Of a stretch of DNA of 11,823 bases, positions 7,069 through 11,823 are shown piece by piece. Every line of letters begins with the position of its first letter. Within the stretch, counting starts at the first letter, position 1. Under the pieces are notes generated by a model. That model did not search any database. It was not told the DNA's origin and was given only the letters and a program-made list of their open reading frames with translations. The position numbers were made by a program, and so were the translations under genes. Source of the DNA: FEN-987 sp964598845 (GTDB lineage: Archaea > Thermoproteota > Bathyarchaeia > 40CM-2-53-6); contig CAZRDM010000037.1 of assembly GCA_964598845.1 (NCBI GenBank), positions 1-11,823 of the forward strand, read 5' to 3'.

Positions 7069-7266
7069 ATGAAGGTTCACTATGACAGGGAACAGGACAT
7101 TCTATACTTGACGTTCAAGGAAGGCCCGAGCCATGAAGTCGTAGAGCCCTCCTCAAACATAATCTTGGAACTAGACGAAAACAAAGAGGTTATGGGGCTC
7201 GAGATCTGGAATGCCAAGAAGACAGGTTTTCTTGAGGAAGTTGCAAGGGTTGCTGCAGGTTCTTGA
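7069..7266 (+). CDS. DUF2283 family protein (antitoxin-like)
   Basis: The protein has 65 residues, full length for DUF2283. It opens with KVHYDREQDILYLTF, the family's typical first hairpin, and has ILELDENKEVMGLEIWNA in the second half. ATG 7069 is fixed by GGAGG at 7057-7061, seven bases away; the frame is open further upstream but without a signal. It follows the broken DUF4258 gene by 79 bases. DUF2283 genes commonly sit next to DUF4258 genes and the pair behaves like a toxin-antitoxin unit in layout. No biochemical role is shown by the sequence. Two paralogs lie at 9405-9617 and 9887-10096. Confidence 0.85.
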   Translation: MKVHYDREQDILYLTFKEGPSHEVVEPSSNIILELDENKEVMGLEIWNAKKTGFLEEVARVAAGS

Positions 7267-7352
7267 CCCAACGGCGTAATGTGGAACTACGTCTAACCTA
7301 GCAATTTCTAAGCCGTATTTTACTGGTAAATTGGGGTTCAAATCCTCTCCGT

Positions 7353-7360
7353 GGAGGTGA
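7353..7360 (+). promoter_or_regulatory. ribosome binding site deciding a GTG start
   Basis: GGAGGTGA lies four bases before GTG 7365. ATG 7377 would be 16 bases away, so GTG is the better start. Confidence 0.8.
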
Positions 7361-7364
7361 GAAA

Positions 7365-7688
7365 GTGGGTATCTTCATGGTGGAAACCTACGTTGTCAAG
7401 TCAGAGAAAAGGGAAGAGTTCATACCGGCGCTGAACGAGTTTCTGAGATACAAGGAGACTCATCCAGACCTCTTCAGGGGGTTGAGGTCATGGAGACTCT
7501 TGAGACAGGAATACGGGGCTGTCTCAGGCATGTACATTGAGATGTGGGAGTTTGACAGTCTGGCAGACCTAGAGGCCATTACTGCAAGGATATTTGAGGA
7601 TGAAGGAATGAAAAGAATCAGTAAAGGTTTCCATCTACTTGTAGACCCAGCAACACTCTCTTCAAACATCTGGAGCCCGGTAGCATAG
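7365..7688 (+). CDS. dimeric alpha/beta-barrel (ABM-like) small protein
   Basis: The protein has 107 residues with the beta-alpha-beta-beta-alpha-beta order of ferredoxin-like dimeric barrels: strand FMVETYVVK, helix KREEFIPALNEFLRYKE, strands SWRLLRQEY and GMYIEMWEF, helix SLADLEAITARIF. The EMWEFDSLADLEA turn is typical of the monooxygenase/stress-barrel superfamily. No catalytic residue can be named, so an enzymatic role (monooxygenase, heme degradation, isomerase) is not assigned. GTG 7365 is chosen on its strong ribosome binding site. It is followed after 26 bases by the nuclease-like gene. A similar fold recurs at 8896-9252 and, in pieces, at 554-757. Confidence 0.7.
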   Translation: MGIFMVETYVVKSEKREEFIPALNEFLRYKETHPDLFRGLRSWRLLRQEYGAVSGMYIEMWEFDSLADLEAITARIFEDEGMKRISKGFHLLVDPATLSSNIWSPVA

Positions 7689-7714
7689 GAACGGGCTAGG
7701 TTGGGAAGACAGTC

Positions 7715-8077
7715 TTGACGAATCTCCGTTGGTTGAAGTGGGCTATTGGTAGACATTTTCGACAGAAGGGCTTGAAGGTTCACCTAGCCTCAATCAAACT
7801 AGGGAATGTGGCCATTGACGGGGAGGTTGAGGGTAAAGGCTGGAAGATAGCCTTGGAAATCAAAACTCCTAGAGATGACATAACTCGAGGGATAGGACAA
7901 CTTGCAGAAGCTCTGGCCTATGGCTATAACCAAGTCGCATTGGTCACAACCCTACGTAGTGCAAAGAGGATAGACCCTGCAGTATTCGATAGGTTGGGCT
8001 TAGTTCTACTGGGGATAGACTCTAAGGGCAATGTCCAACAGGTCTATCCAAGCTATGCCTCATGCAAATCCGTCTGA
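7715..8077 (+). CDS. PD-(D/E)XK nuclease-like protein
   Basis: The protein has 120 residues. NVAIDGEVEG (31-40) supplies a candidate catalytic Asp (D35). WKIALEIKTPRDD (43-55) supplies the E-x-K pair (E48, K50), and GIGQLAEALAYGYNQVALVT (59-78) has the glutamine-bearing helix and following strand seen in many restriction-endonuclease-fold proteins. The order is D, ExK, Q, as expected for metal-dependent nucleases of the archaeal resolvase or Vsr/RecB kind, but no specific family is recognised. It has no DNA-recognition domain and no methyltransferase neighbour. The start is TTG 7715; TTG 7728 lies out of frame and no strong ribosome binding site is seen. It lies 26 bases after the barrel-protein gene on the same strand. 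Confidence 0.65.
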   Translation: MTNLRWLKWAIGRHFRQKGLKVHLASIKLGNVAIDGEVEGKGWKIALEIKTPRDDITRGIGQLAEALAYGYNQVALVTTLRSAKRIDPAVFDRLGLVLLGIDSKGNVQQVYPSYASCKSV

Positions 8078-8165
8078 GAAGATAGTACTAGACAAATGTT
8101 AACTCTCATACAGACTGTCCTCTTACTCAGCGGACCAAGGGTCCAGATTTGTAACGGATTGGATT

Positions 8166-8711
8166 GTGTTGCTTGAGGGTAAGCTTCTAAATTTGAGGGT
8201 CATGGAGAAAGAGGACCTGTCGCTGCTTGCCGAATGGTTCAACAACCCTGAGGTTTTTGGCGAGTATAATCCTCTTCGGCAATTGTCCAAGGTAGAGACA
8301 GAGAAGATGCTGGAGAGCCCCCTTGAACTGAAGCCGTTCATAATAGAGAAGAAAGACGGAACCAAGATCGGTTTCATAGCCCATTTCCACGTTCTGCACC
8401 CTAGCGGCAGTAAACTGGAAATCGGCTACACTTTGATTCCCAATGAAAGAGGGAAGGGTTACTGCACCGAGGCTATTCAGATTATGGTCGACTTCTTGTT
8501 TCTATCGAGGGAGACGATGCGTATTCAGGCAACCACAGATACGAGAAATTTGGCTTCTCAGAAGGTTTTGGAGAAAACTGGTTTCAAGAAGGAAGGAACG
8601 CTGCGCAAATACATTTTCGTTCGAGGAGAACTGAGAGACGCCTATCTGTACAGTATCCTAAGAGAGGAATGGAAAGAACCAAGAATTCTGATAGGTTCAA
8701 TCTCGTCGTAA
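8166..8711 (+). CDS. GNAT acetyltransferase, RimJ/RimL type
   Basis: The protein has 181 residues, normal for acetyltransferases that use acetyl-CoA on N-terminal or small-molecule amines in the cytosol. The N-terminus LLEGKLLNLRVMEKEDLSLLAEW fits the RimJ/RimL start pattern in pieces: EGKLLNLR and EDLSLLAEW. The acetyl-CoA loop is NERGKGYCTEA (93-103). TRNLASQKVLEKTGFKKEG (126-144) is the conserved Asn-containing C-terminal motif. The start is GTG 8166 or TTG 8169; the pattern allows either, and no clear Shine-Dalgarno is present. The substrate is not determinable. Confidence 0.88.
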   Translation: MLLEGKLLNLRVMEKEDLSLLAEWFNNPEVFGEYNPLRQLSKVETEKMLESPLELKPFIIEKKDGTKIGFIAHFHVLHPSGSKLEIGYTLIPNERGKGYCTEAIQIMVDFLFLSRETMRIQATTDTRNLASQKVLEKTGFKKEGTLRKYIFVRGELRDAYLYSILREEWKEPRILIGSISS

Positions 8712-8880
8712 TGAGCTCAGAGATCCGTGGTCGGAGCAATAGCCCATACATGATGATGGTGAAGCAGCGAGAGGGGAGGACTATACGTCGAGAGGATTGT
8801 TCACTGAACGGCCAGAGTTAGCACTAGACTAGAAAAACTGTCGTATGATAACCCAGTCATCTATCTGAGAGAAGTGAGAA

Positions 8881-8890
8881 AAGGAGGTGA
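8881..8890 (+). promoter_or_regulatory. near-perfect ribosome binding site deciding a TTG start
   Basis: AAGGAGGTGA. The GTG inside it (8887) cannot be the start it serves. TTG 8896 is eight bases past GGAGG and TTG 8893 is five; three TTG codons stand in a row at 8893-8901. Confidence 0.8.
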
Positions 8891-8895
8891 GTTTG

Positions 8896-9252
8896 TTGTT
8901 GATTAACATCGTTAGATGGCGTGTTCCGAAAGAGAACAGCGGTAAGCAGTTTGAGGTCTGGCGTGAGATGATGGACTGGCAGAGGTCTCATCCGGAGAAG
9001 TGCTCCTACACTAGGTCTCGCTTCTTCACCTTGACTGAGGAAGGGCCGTCTGAGGAAAACTGGATGTTCGTGGACGAGTTTGAACGTCGTGAGGATTACG
9101 ACAAATGGATGAAGGCTGTACGTGAAGATCCAGAACGCATGAAAGCCATGGATGAGTGGTTCCCCAAGTGGGATTCATTGGTTGTTCCCGGGTCTAAGAA
9201 GAAGGGAGAAGTCTGGACTGAAGTTGAGAAGCTGAGGGTCGAGTTCAAGTAG
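8896..9252 (+). CDS. dimeric alpha/beta-barrel-like small protein
   Basis: About 118 residues from TTG 8896 (119 from TTG 8893). The order again fits a ferredoxin-like barrel: strand INIVRWRVP, helix GKQFEVWREMMDWQRSHPEK, strands SRFFTLTEE and ENWMFVDEFER, helix DYDKWMKAVREDPERMKAMD, then a final strand DSLVVPG and a charged tail. It is rich in Trp, Glu and Lys. This places it in the broad monooxygenase/stress-barrel superfamily without naming a reaction. It shares the fold, not obvious close identity, with the protein at 7365-7688. The 180 bases before it hold no gene I can support. Confidence 0.65.
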   Translation: MLINIVRWRVPKENSGKQFEVWREMMDWQRSHPEKCSYTRSRFFTLTEEGPSEENWMFVDEFERREDYDKWMKAVREDPERMKAMDEWFPKWDSLVVPGSKKKGEVWTEVEKLRVEFK

Positions 9253-9368
9253 TCAACAAGTCTATCCAAGTTGCCTTAGTCATAGTTCCATAACTTAGAT
9301 GGCACTATGTCTGAATTTGAACGGAAAAGCAATGGTTGACCCACTTCTTCCTTGCGCTCCATTCTACA

Positions 9369-9384
9369 GTTTCGGGCCCGAAAC
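9369..9384. promoter_or_regulatory. perfect 16-bp palindrome upstream of DUF2283
   Basis: GTTTCGGGCCCGAAAC equals its own reverse complement and ends 20 bases before ATG 9405. The position suits an operator overlapping the transcription start, or an mRNA leader hairpin just ahead of the ribosome binding site at 9391-9395. Confidence 0.65.
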
Positions 9385-9404
9385 ATATCGAGGGGCGTAA
9401 GAAG

Positions 9405-9617
9405 ATGAAAGTAGAATATGACAAGGATCTTGGCATCATATACATCAGGCTTAAGGAGGTTAAGTATGCGTTCACAGAGGAAATCAATGACAATACACTG
9501 CTTGACCTTGACGCAGAGGGCAAGATCCTCGCGCTCGAAATTCATGATGTCTCGAGCTTTCTAGGCGAAGAGCTCCTACAAAAGACTCTCAAGGGCGAAG
9601 CTGCTCTCTTGACATGA
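9405..9617 (+). CDS. DUF2283 family protein, without a DUF4258 partner
   Basis: A 70-residue protein starting KVEYDKDLGIIYIRLKE, with LLDLDAEGKILALEIHD in the second half, as expected for DUF2283. Its C-terminal helix FLGEELLQKTLKGEAALL is longer than in the copy at 7069. ATG 9405 has AGGGG at 9391-9395. The frame is open upstream to 9336 but no start signal lies there. No DUF4258 gene is found within 150 bases on either side, unlike the other two copies, so this may be an orphan antitoxin or have another partner. A perfect palindrome lies directly upstream. Confidence 0.8.
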   Translation: MKVEYDKDLGIIYIRLKEVKYAFTEEINDNTLLDLDAEGKILALEIHDVSSFLGEELLQKTLKGEAALLT

Positions 9618-9776
9618 ATTGTAGTCCTTCGGCGCACCAGTCCTCAATCAACGGCTCAGAGGCCAGATCTTGAAGGGCCGGCGCATGTTAGTCGCCAGCT
9701 TGTCGTTTCTGTCCTAACGCAAGGGCCAGCATCGCAAGAAATCAGGCAAAGTCTAGGCATATTTCTCACATTTCGG

Positions 9777-9815
9777 CAGTTGTAAACGGGACTCTAGATC
9801 TACTCCCCAGCACCA
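9777..9815. repeat. 39-bp direct repeat, copy 1 (tRNA 3'-end-like)
   Basis: It matches 10822-10860 at 34 of 39 positions without gaps. Its right part has CCCCAGC followed by ACCA in the same register as the tRNA acceptor at 262-272, and TCTAGAT where the tRNA T loop has TTCGAAT, but the T stem does not pair. The surrounding 9618-9886 has no gene I can support. Confidence 0.65.
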
Positions 9816-9886
9816 CTTTCTCTTGACGCTCTGACTCTGCGACGATTGAGATTAGGAACTGAACTTCATGGATGTCGTATGTTTGC

Positions 9887-10096
9887 TCAATGAGCGGTTC
9901 CTATTTCTCTAGCTATCTCTCGTGCAAAGATTTTGGCGATGTTCTTTCGCGCGTTCATTATCTCAAGTCCAGCAACATCGCCCTTTTTGTCGTATTCTAG
10001 TCTGATATCCTCGTCAATCTCCCTACTATCGAATATGGAGCCCTCTTTGACGACGATGTAGAGAATGTCCTCTTCAGGATCGTAATTTACCTTCAA
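9887..10096 (-). CDS. DUF2283 family protein (antitoxin-like), paired with DUF4258
   Basis: A 69-residue protein with KVNYDPEEDILYIVVKEG at its start and LEYDKKGDVAGLEIMNARK in the middle, typical of DUF2283, and a C-terminal helix IAKIFAREIAREIG. TTG 10096 is chosen: AGGAG lies seven bases upstream (10104-10108), and TTG overlaps the stop of the DUF4258 gene as TTGA, which favours translational coupling. ATG 10126 is an alternative that adds ten residues outside the domain. The order toxin-like gene first, DUF2283 second, is the same as in the broken copy at 6837-7266. It is presumably the antidote or regulator half of the pair, by layout only. Confidence 0.85.
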   Translation of the reverse strand: MKVNYDPEEDILYIVVKEGSIFDSREIDEDIRLEYDKKGDVAGLEIMNARKNIAKIFAREIAREIGTAH

Positions 10097-10407
10097 TGTA
10101 CGGCTCCTGTCGAAGTAGGGATCCATCTACCAACATTAACCTTTCTTCTTACCTCGCTTTCCAAATCGATCACTGGGTAGGCTGTAACTATGTGATAAGT
10201 ATCAACACCTTTCCTCCTAAAGACAACAACGAGTTTGCTGCCTACTCCTTGTTGCGTGATGTCACCAACAGCAATCTGAGCGCGTGAGCTTGTATCATAG
10301 AATCGGGCTTCAGGATTCTGCAAGACCTTCGTTAACATCGCTTCTGAGAGGTTTCGCTGTTCGAGCTTTATCCTACCATGTTCGGAGAAGGTTAGCTTCA
10401 AAGGCAA
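10093..10407 (-). CDS. DUF4258 family protein (toxin-like)
   Basis: A 104-residue protein with the complete DUF4258 pattern: LTFSEHGRIKLEQRNLSEAML (in pieces: FSEHGRIKLEQR, then LSEAMLTKVLQNP), VAVGD-type strand IAVGDI, SKLVVVFRR and the final YHIVTAYPVID. The histidine in the first helix and the late VTAY strand are the family's fixed points. TTG 10407 is the start: AGGGGTTGAT lies directly upstream and the protein begins at the first strand. It overlaps the DUF2283 gene downstream by four bases. DUF4258 shares general form with small RNase-like toxins of the RelE kind, but I see no proof of activity. It is the intact counterpart of the pseudogene at 6837. Confidence 0.85.
   Translation of the reverse strand: MPLKLTFSEHGRIKLEQRNLSEAMLTKVLQNPEARFYDTSSRAQIAVGDITQQGVGSKLVVVFRRKGVDTYHIVTAYPVIDLESEVRRKVNVGRWIPTSTGAVH
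10104..10108 (-). promoter_or_regulatory. ribosome binding site inside the DUF4258 gene
   Basis: Minus-strand AGGAG lies seven bases before TTG 10096, within the last codons of the DUF4258 gene. It decides for TTG 10096 over ATG 10126. Confidence 0.6.
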
Positions 10408-10612
10408 GTATCAACCCCTTACACTAGCGCTTGCCGCACTTTGCAAGACATAACTTATCAGCGCGCGCCGGTTTGGCGGATGGGGGAGGGGGTATTCCAG
10501 TTTTTTGGAGGATGGCTCTGATTTCGACTTTAGGGGTTTAGATTATTCTGGTGATTGGTTTGAGCTTTGTTTGTGCGTGGTCTTTGCAGGCGGCGTGGGG
10601 TGCAAGGGCAGG

Positions 10613-10861
10613 TTAGAACAGGACAAGTAATTCGTTCAGAACAGTCCACCAACTAAGCAGTTCGCCTGGAGGATTCACCCCATAGAGACTCAACTCGTCG
10701 ACAGTGATATCATGCTCCACAAGGTCCTGATTCTCCACCCATATGGCTACGACATCGCCCATTTTCAAGCTAAGCGTGTCCGGCAAGTATTTGTTGTCAA
10801 TCTCCACAACCAAGATCGTAACAGTTGTAAACGTGAGTCTAAATCTACTCCGCCGCACCAA
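10613..10861 (-). pseudogene. truncated cupredoxin-like gene
   Basis: The frame has 82 codons. Residues 17-63 match a plastocyanin/azurin-type half: VVEIDNKYLPDTLSLKMGD, then VVAIWVENQDLVEHDITVDEL with the first copper-ligand histidine, then a PPGE turn. The second half, which should bring the Cys, His and Met ligands, is absent; after PPGE the frame turns to LLSWWTVLNELLVLF and stops. A copper site therefore cannot form. No signal peptide is visible: the N-terminus from TTG 10861 or GTG 10858 is basic (VRRSRFRLTF) and its DNA is copy 2 of the 39-bp repeat. Likely a gene broken by rearrangement. The region 10408-10612 downstream shows no missing half in any frame I read. Confidence 0.5.
10822..10860. 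repeat. 39-bp direct repeat, copy 2
   Basis: Same orientation as 9777-9815 with five mismatches in 39. It ends CCGCCGC-ACCA and has TCTAAAT in the T-loop register. It coincides with the first codons of the truncated cupredoxin frame on the minus strand. Confidence 0.65.
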
Positions 10862-10870
10862 GACTTGCGT

Positions 10871-10990
10871 TTACAGAGCGAGATTCAATCGGATACTTCT
10901 TGGAACAGATCTATCGAGATTCTGGCCTGGTTTGAGCATTCTGTGGGAAAGTTCAACACTCTTGCATTGTAGGCATTCACCGTGCCGCAT
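10871..10990 (-). CDS. tiny 39-residue frame with CxxC, unrecognised
   Basis: ATG 10990 follows directly on the TAA of hicA (TAAATG), so it could be translated by re-initiation. The product starts MRHGECLQCKSVELSHR and then becomes basic and polar, ending IRLNLAL. The single CxxC could belong to a zinc ribbon whose second half is missing. No Shine-Dalgarno beyond what hicA would provide. It may be chance or a remnant. Confidence 0.25.
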   Translation of the reverse strand: MRHGECLQCKSVELSHRMLKPGQNLDRSVPRSIRLNLAL

Positions 10991-11200
10991 TTATCGCTCT
11001 AGCAAGTCTATGAACTCGTTTCTGGTCAGCCCTGCTTGCTCGATAATCGAAAGCAGTGTTCCCGTCTTTATTGGATCATGCCTTGGGACCGTGACCTTGT
11101 GTTTTCTCTCCACGTCCGTCAGGTAGATGTGACTGCCTCTTTGATGCGTAACGTGGAAGCCTCGCATTCTAAGCGCCTTTAGGACTTCCCGCCATCCCAC
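10991..11200 (-). CDS. hicA: HicA-type toxin (mRNA interferase)
   Basis: A 69-residue HicA/YcfA protein, a double-stranded-RNA-binding-like fold that cleaves mRNA when free of HicB. Visible: EVLKALRMRGFHVTHQRGSH in pieces (EVLKAL, then GFHVTHQRGSHIYL with the active-site histidine of GSH), VTVPRHDPIKTGTL and the C-terminal IIEQAGLTRNEFIDLL. GTG 11200 is the only start in frame. The family's usual KLPRV lies just before it (codons for K-L-P-R at 11201-11212), cut from any start by a TAG at 11228-11230. The protein may therefore lack four conserved residues, or use an unusual start. hicB lies 13 bases upstream on the same strand. Confidence 0.88.
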   Translation of the reverse strand: MGWREVLKALRMRGFHVTHQRGSHIYLTDVERKHKVTVPRHDPIKTGTLLSIIEQAGLTRNEFIDLLER

Positions 11201-11213
11201 ACGAGGAAGCTTT

Positions 11214-11444
11214 CTAGATGCTAACCTCTACCACTTCTCGCCTAAACTTGAGTCGTTCAGCTTCCTCGGGAAACGCTTCCAGATAGCCTTGGATAGCTTC
11301 CCTAATGTTCTTCAGAGCTTCTCTTCTGGTGTCGCCTTCGCTGATAGCGCCTGGAAGCTCAAGGCATTGAACGGAGTAGCCGCCTTCCTCTTGTTCGCGA
11401 AGAACAACAGTGAACCTGCCCTGCCTGACCTTCGTCTTGCGCAT
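11214..11444 (-). CDS. hicB: HicB-type antitoxin (short form)
   Basis: A 76-residue partial RNase-H-like HicB fold: FTVVLREQEEGGYSVQCLEL, then PGAISEGDTRREALKNIREAIQGYL (read in pieces: GGYSVQCLELPGA, SEGDTRREALKNI, AIQGYLEAF). This is the standard HicB pattern. It neutralises HicA by binding it. No helix-turn-helix or ribbon-helix-helix DNA-binding tail follows, so this is the short class and autoregulation is less certain. ATG 11444 has no Shine-Dalgarno; A/T-rich CTAATAAGC about 25-35 bases upstream suggests a leaderless start. It is transcribed before hicA, the reverse of the classical hicA-hicB order but common in archaea. Confidence 0.88.
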   Translation of the reverse strand: MRKTKVRQGRFTVVLREQEEGGYSVQCLELPGAISEGDTRREALKNIREAIQGYLEAFPEEAERLKFRREVVEVSI

Positions 11445-11461
11445 AGGTCAGTCTTGACTAG

Positions 11462-11623
11462 TTAGTAGCTTATTAGCAATTGTCTACGCATCATGATTAA
11501 CAGCAGAATCAGGACTAGGCCGCCGTTCTTCCTCTGAACAAAAGCACCCGCCCATGCTGCGACTATGAGCCCGAAGATGATCGTAAGGACACCACTTACG
11601 AGGAAGTTGGGAATGATAGTCAT
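11462..11623 (-). CDS. small membrane protein, C-terminal part of a split gene
   Basis: A 53-residue frame with two hydrophobic helices (IIPNFLVSGVLTIIFGLIV, and LVLILLLI after a FVQRKNGG turn). ATG 11623 has GGGGGTGA at 11630-11637, six bases upstream. It overlaps the stop of the frame before it as ATGA. The two products look like consecutive parts of one archaeal small membrane protein: the residues expected before TIIPNF are those ending the upstream frame. The C-terminus (MMRRQLLISY) departs from the glycine-rich third helix I would expect, so the gene may also be cut short here, next to hicB. Confidence 0.55.
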   Translation of the reverse strand: MTIIPNFLVSGVLTIIFGLIVAAWAGAFVQRKNGGLVLILLLIMMRRQLLISY

Positions 11624-11784
11624 ACAGGCTCACCCCCTAACTGTGTCAATCCAGGCCAAGCTTGTATCATGATTCCGCTTGGAGCTACGTTGCCCTGAAG
11701 TATCTCACCAGGACCATGAGATGCACCACCAATTCCAGCAAAAATGCCAATGACTGAGGCCGCAGCTCTCGCGACGCTGGTCAT
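11620..11784 (-). CDS. small membrane protein, N-terminal part of a split gene
   Basis: A 54-residue frame from ATG 11784 with one hydrophobic helix (ASVIGIFAGIGGASHG) and a following EILQGNVAPSGI loop. AAGGAGG lies 13 bases upstream, rather far, but TGA three codons before ATG excludes an earlier start. It ends by TGA overlapping the ATG of the next frame. As one protein with its neighbour it would have about three helices. Either a one-base frameshift split the gene, or the parts are made separately by coupled translation. Function unknown. Confidence 0.5.
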   Translation of the reverse strand: MTSVARAAASVIGIFAGIGGASHGPGEILQGNVAPSGIMIQAWPGLTQLGGEPV

Positions 11785-11823
11785 TCTCTCTCACAATCCT
11801 CCTTGAGCACCCTTTTCGGATTC

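Noticed and set aside
7330..7356. GGGGTTCAAATCCTC resembling a tRNA T arm.
   Set aside because: The T stem pairs poorly, no acceptor strand or anticodon arm was found upstream, and the stretch leads directly into a ribosome binding site.
8751..8807. C/D box RNA: ATGATGA at 8751 and CTGA at 8804.
   Set aside because: No internal D' or C' boxes and no terminal stem; such short motifs occur by chance.
10512..10613. Plus-strand frame with a pilin-like hydrophobic start (ALISTLGV, then IILVIGLSFVCAW) after GGAGG.
   Set aside because: It is interrupted by TAG and stops after about 34 codons; nothing downstream continues it.
10590..10860. A possible intron-rich tRNA ending at repeat copy 2 (GCGGCG at 10590, CGCCGC-ACCA at 10851-10860).
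   Set aside because: The T arm does not pair, no anticodon arm was found, and the span carries a convincing cupredoxin half on the minus strand.

Overview
The window comes from an archaeon. The clearest sign is a tRNA-Leu(CAG) gene at the left end that only folds after four short introns are removed, each framed by a bulge-helix-bulge motif of the kind cut by the archaeal splicing endonuclease. Frequent TTG/GTG starts, strong GGAGGTGA-type ribosome binding sites on small genes, apparently leaderless larger genes, and families such as DUF2283, DUF4258 and HicAB agree with this. Base composition is close to even by eye. A Thermoproteota-type lineage (Bathyarchaeia or Nitrososphaeria relatives) is a guess; no gene here settles the phylum.

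Layout. 74-272: the tRNA gene. 273-976: mostly decayed sequence with a C-terminal piece of an antibiotic-biosynthesis-monooxygenase-like protein and two dyad-symmetric sites. 977-2981 (+): an ornithine cyclodeaminase/mu-crystallin family reductase followed closely by a threonine-dehydratase-like PLP enzyme. 3131-4078 (-): a metallophosphoesterase. 4298-5914 (+): a 12-helix-type APC amino acid permease. 5961-6734 (+): a nucleotidyltransferase-fold protein of AbiEii-like type. 6837-9617 (+): small accessory genes, namely a broken DUF4258 gene with an intact DUF2283 partner, two dimeric alpha/beta-barrel proteins, a PD-(D/E)XK nuclease-like protein, a RimJ/RimL-type acetyltransferase and a solitary DUF2283. 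9887-11784 (-): an intact DUF4258/DUF2283 pair, a cupredoxin cut short before its copper site is complete, a tiny CxxC reading frame, a HicA/HicB pair and a small membrane protein apparently split into two overlapping frames.

Working together. The dehydratase and the reductase make chemical sense as a pair: the dehydratase yields an enamine/imine from a hydroxy amino acid, and the OCD-family enzyme can reduce imines to amino acids, as in the EutB/EutC and BhcB/BhcD pairs. The nearby permease could supply substrate. The right half is a typical accessory zone: toxin-antitoxin-like pairs, broken genes, 16-base palindromes and a 39-base direct repeat whose 3' part matches the tRNA 3' end in register. 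No integrase, transposase, CRISPR array or rRNA was seen.
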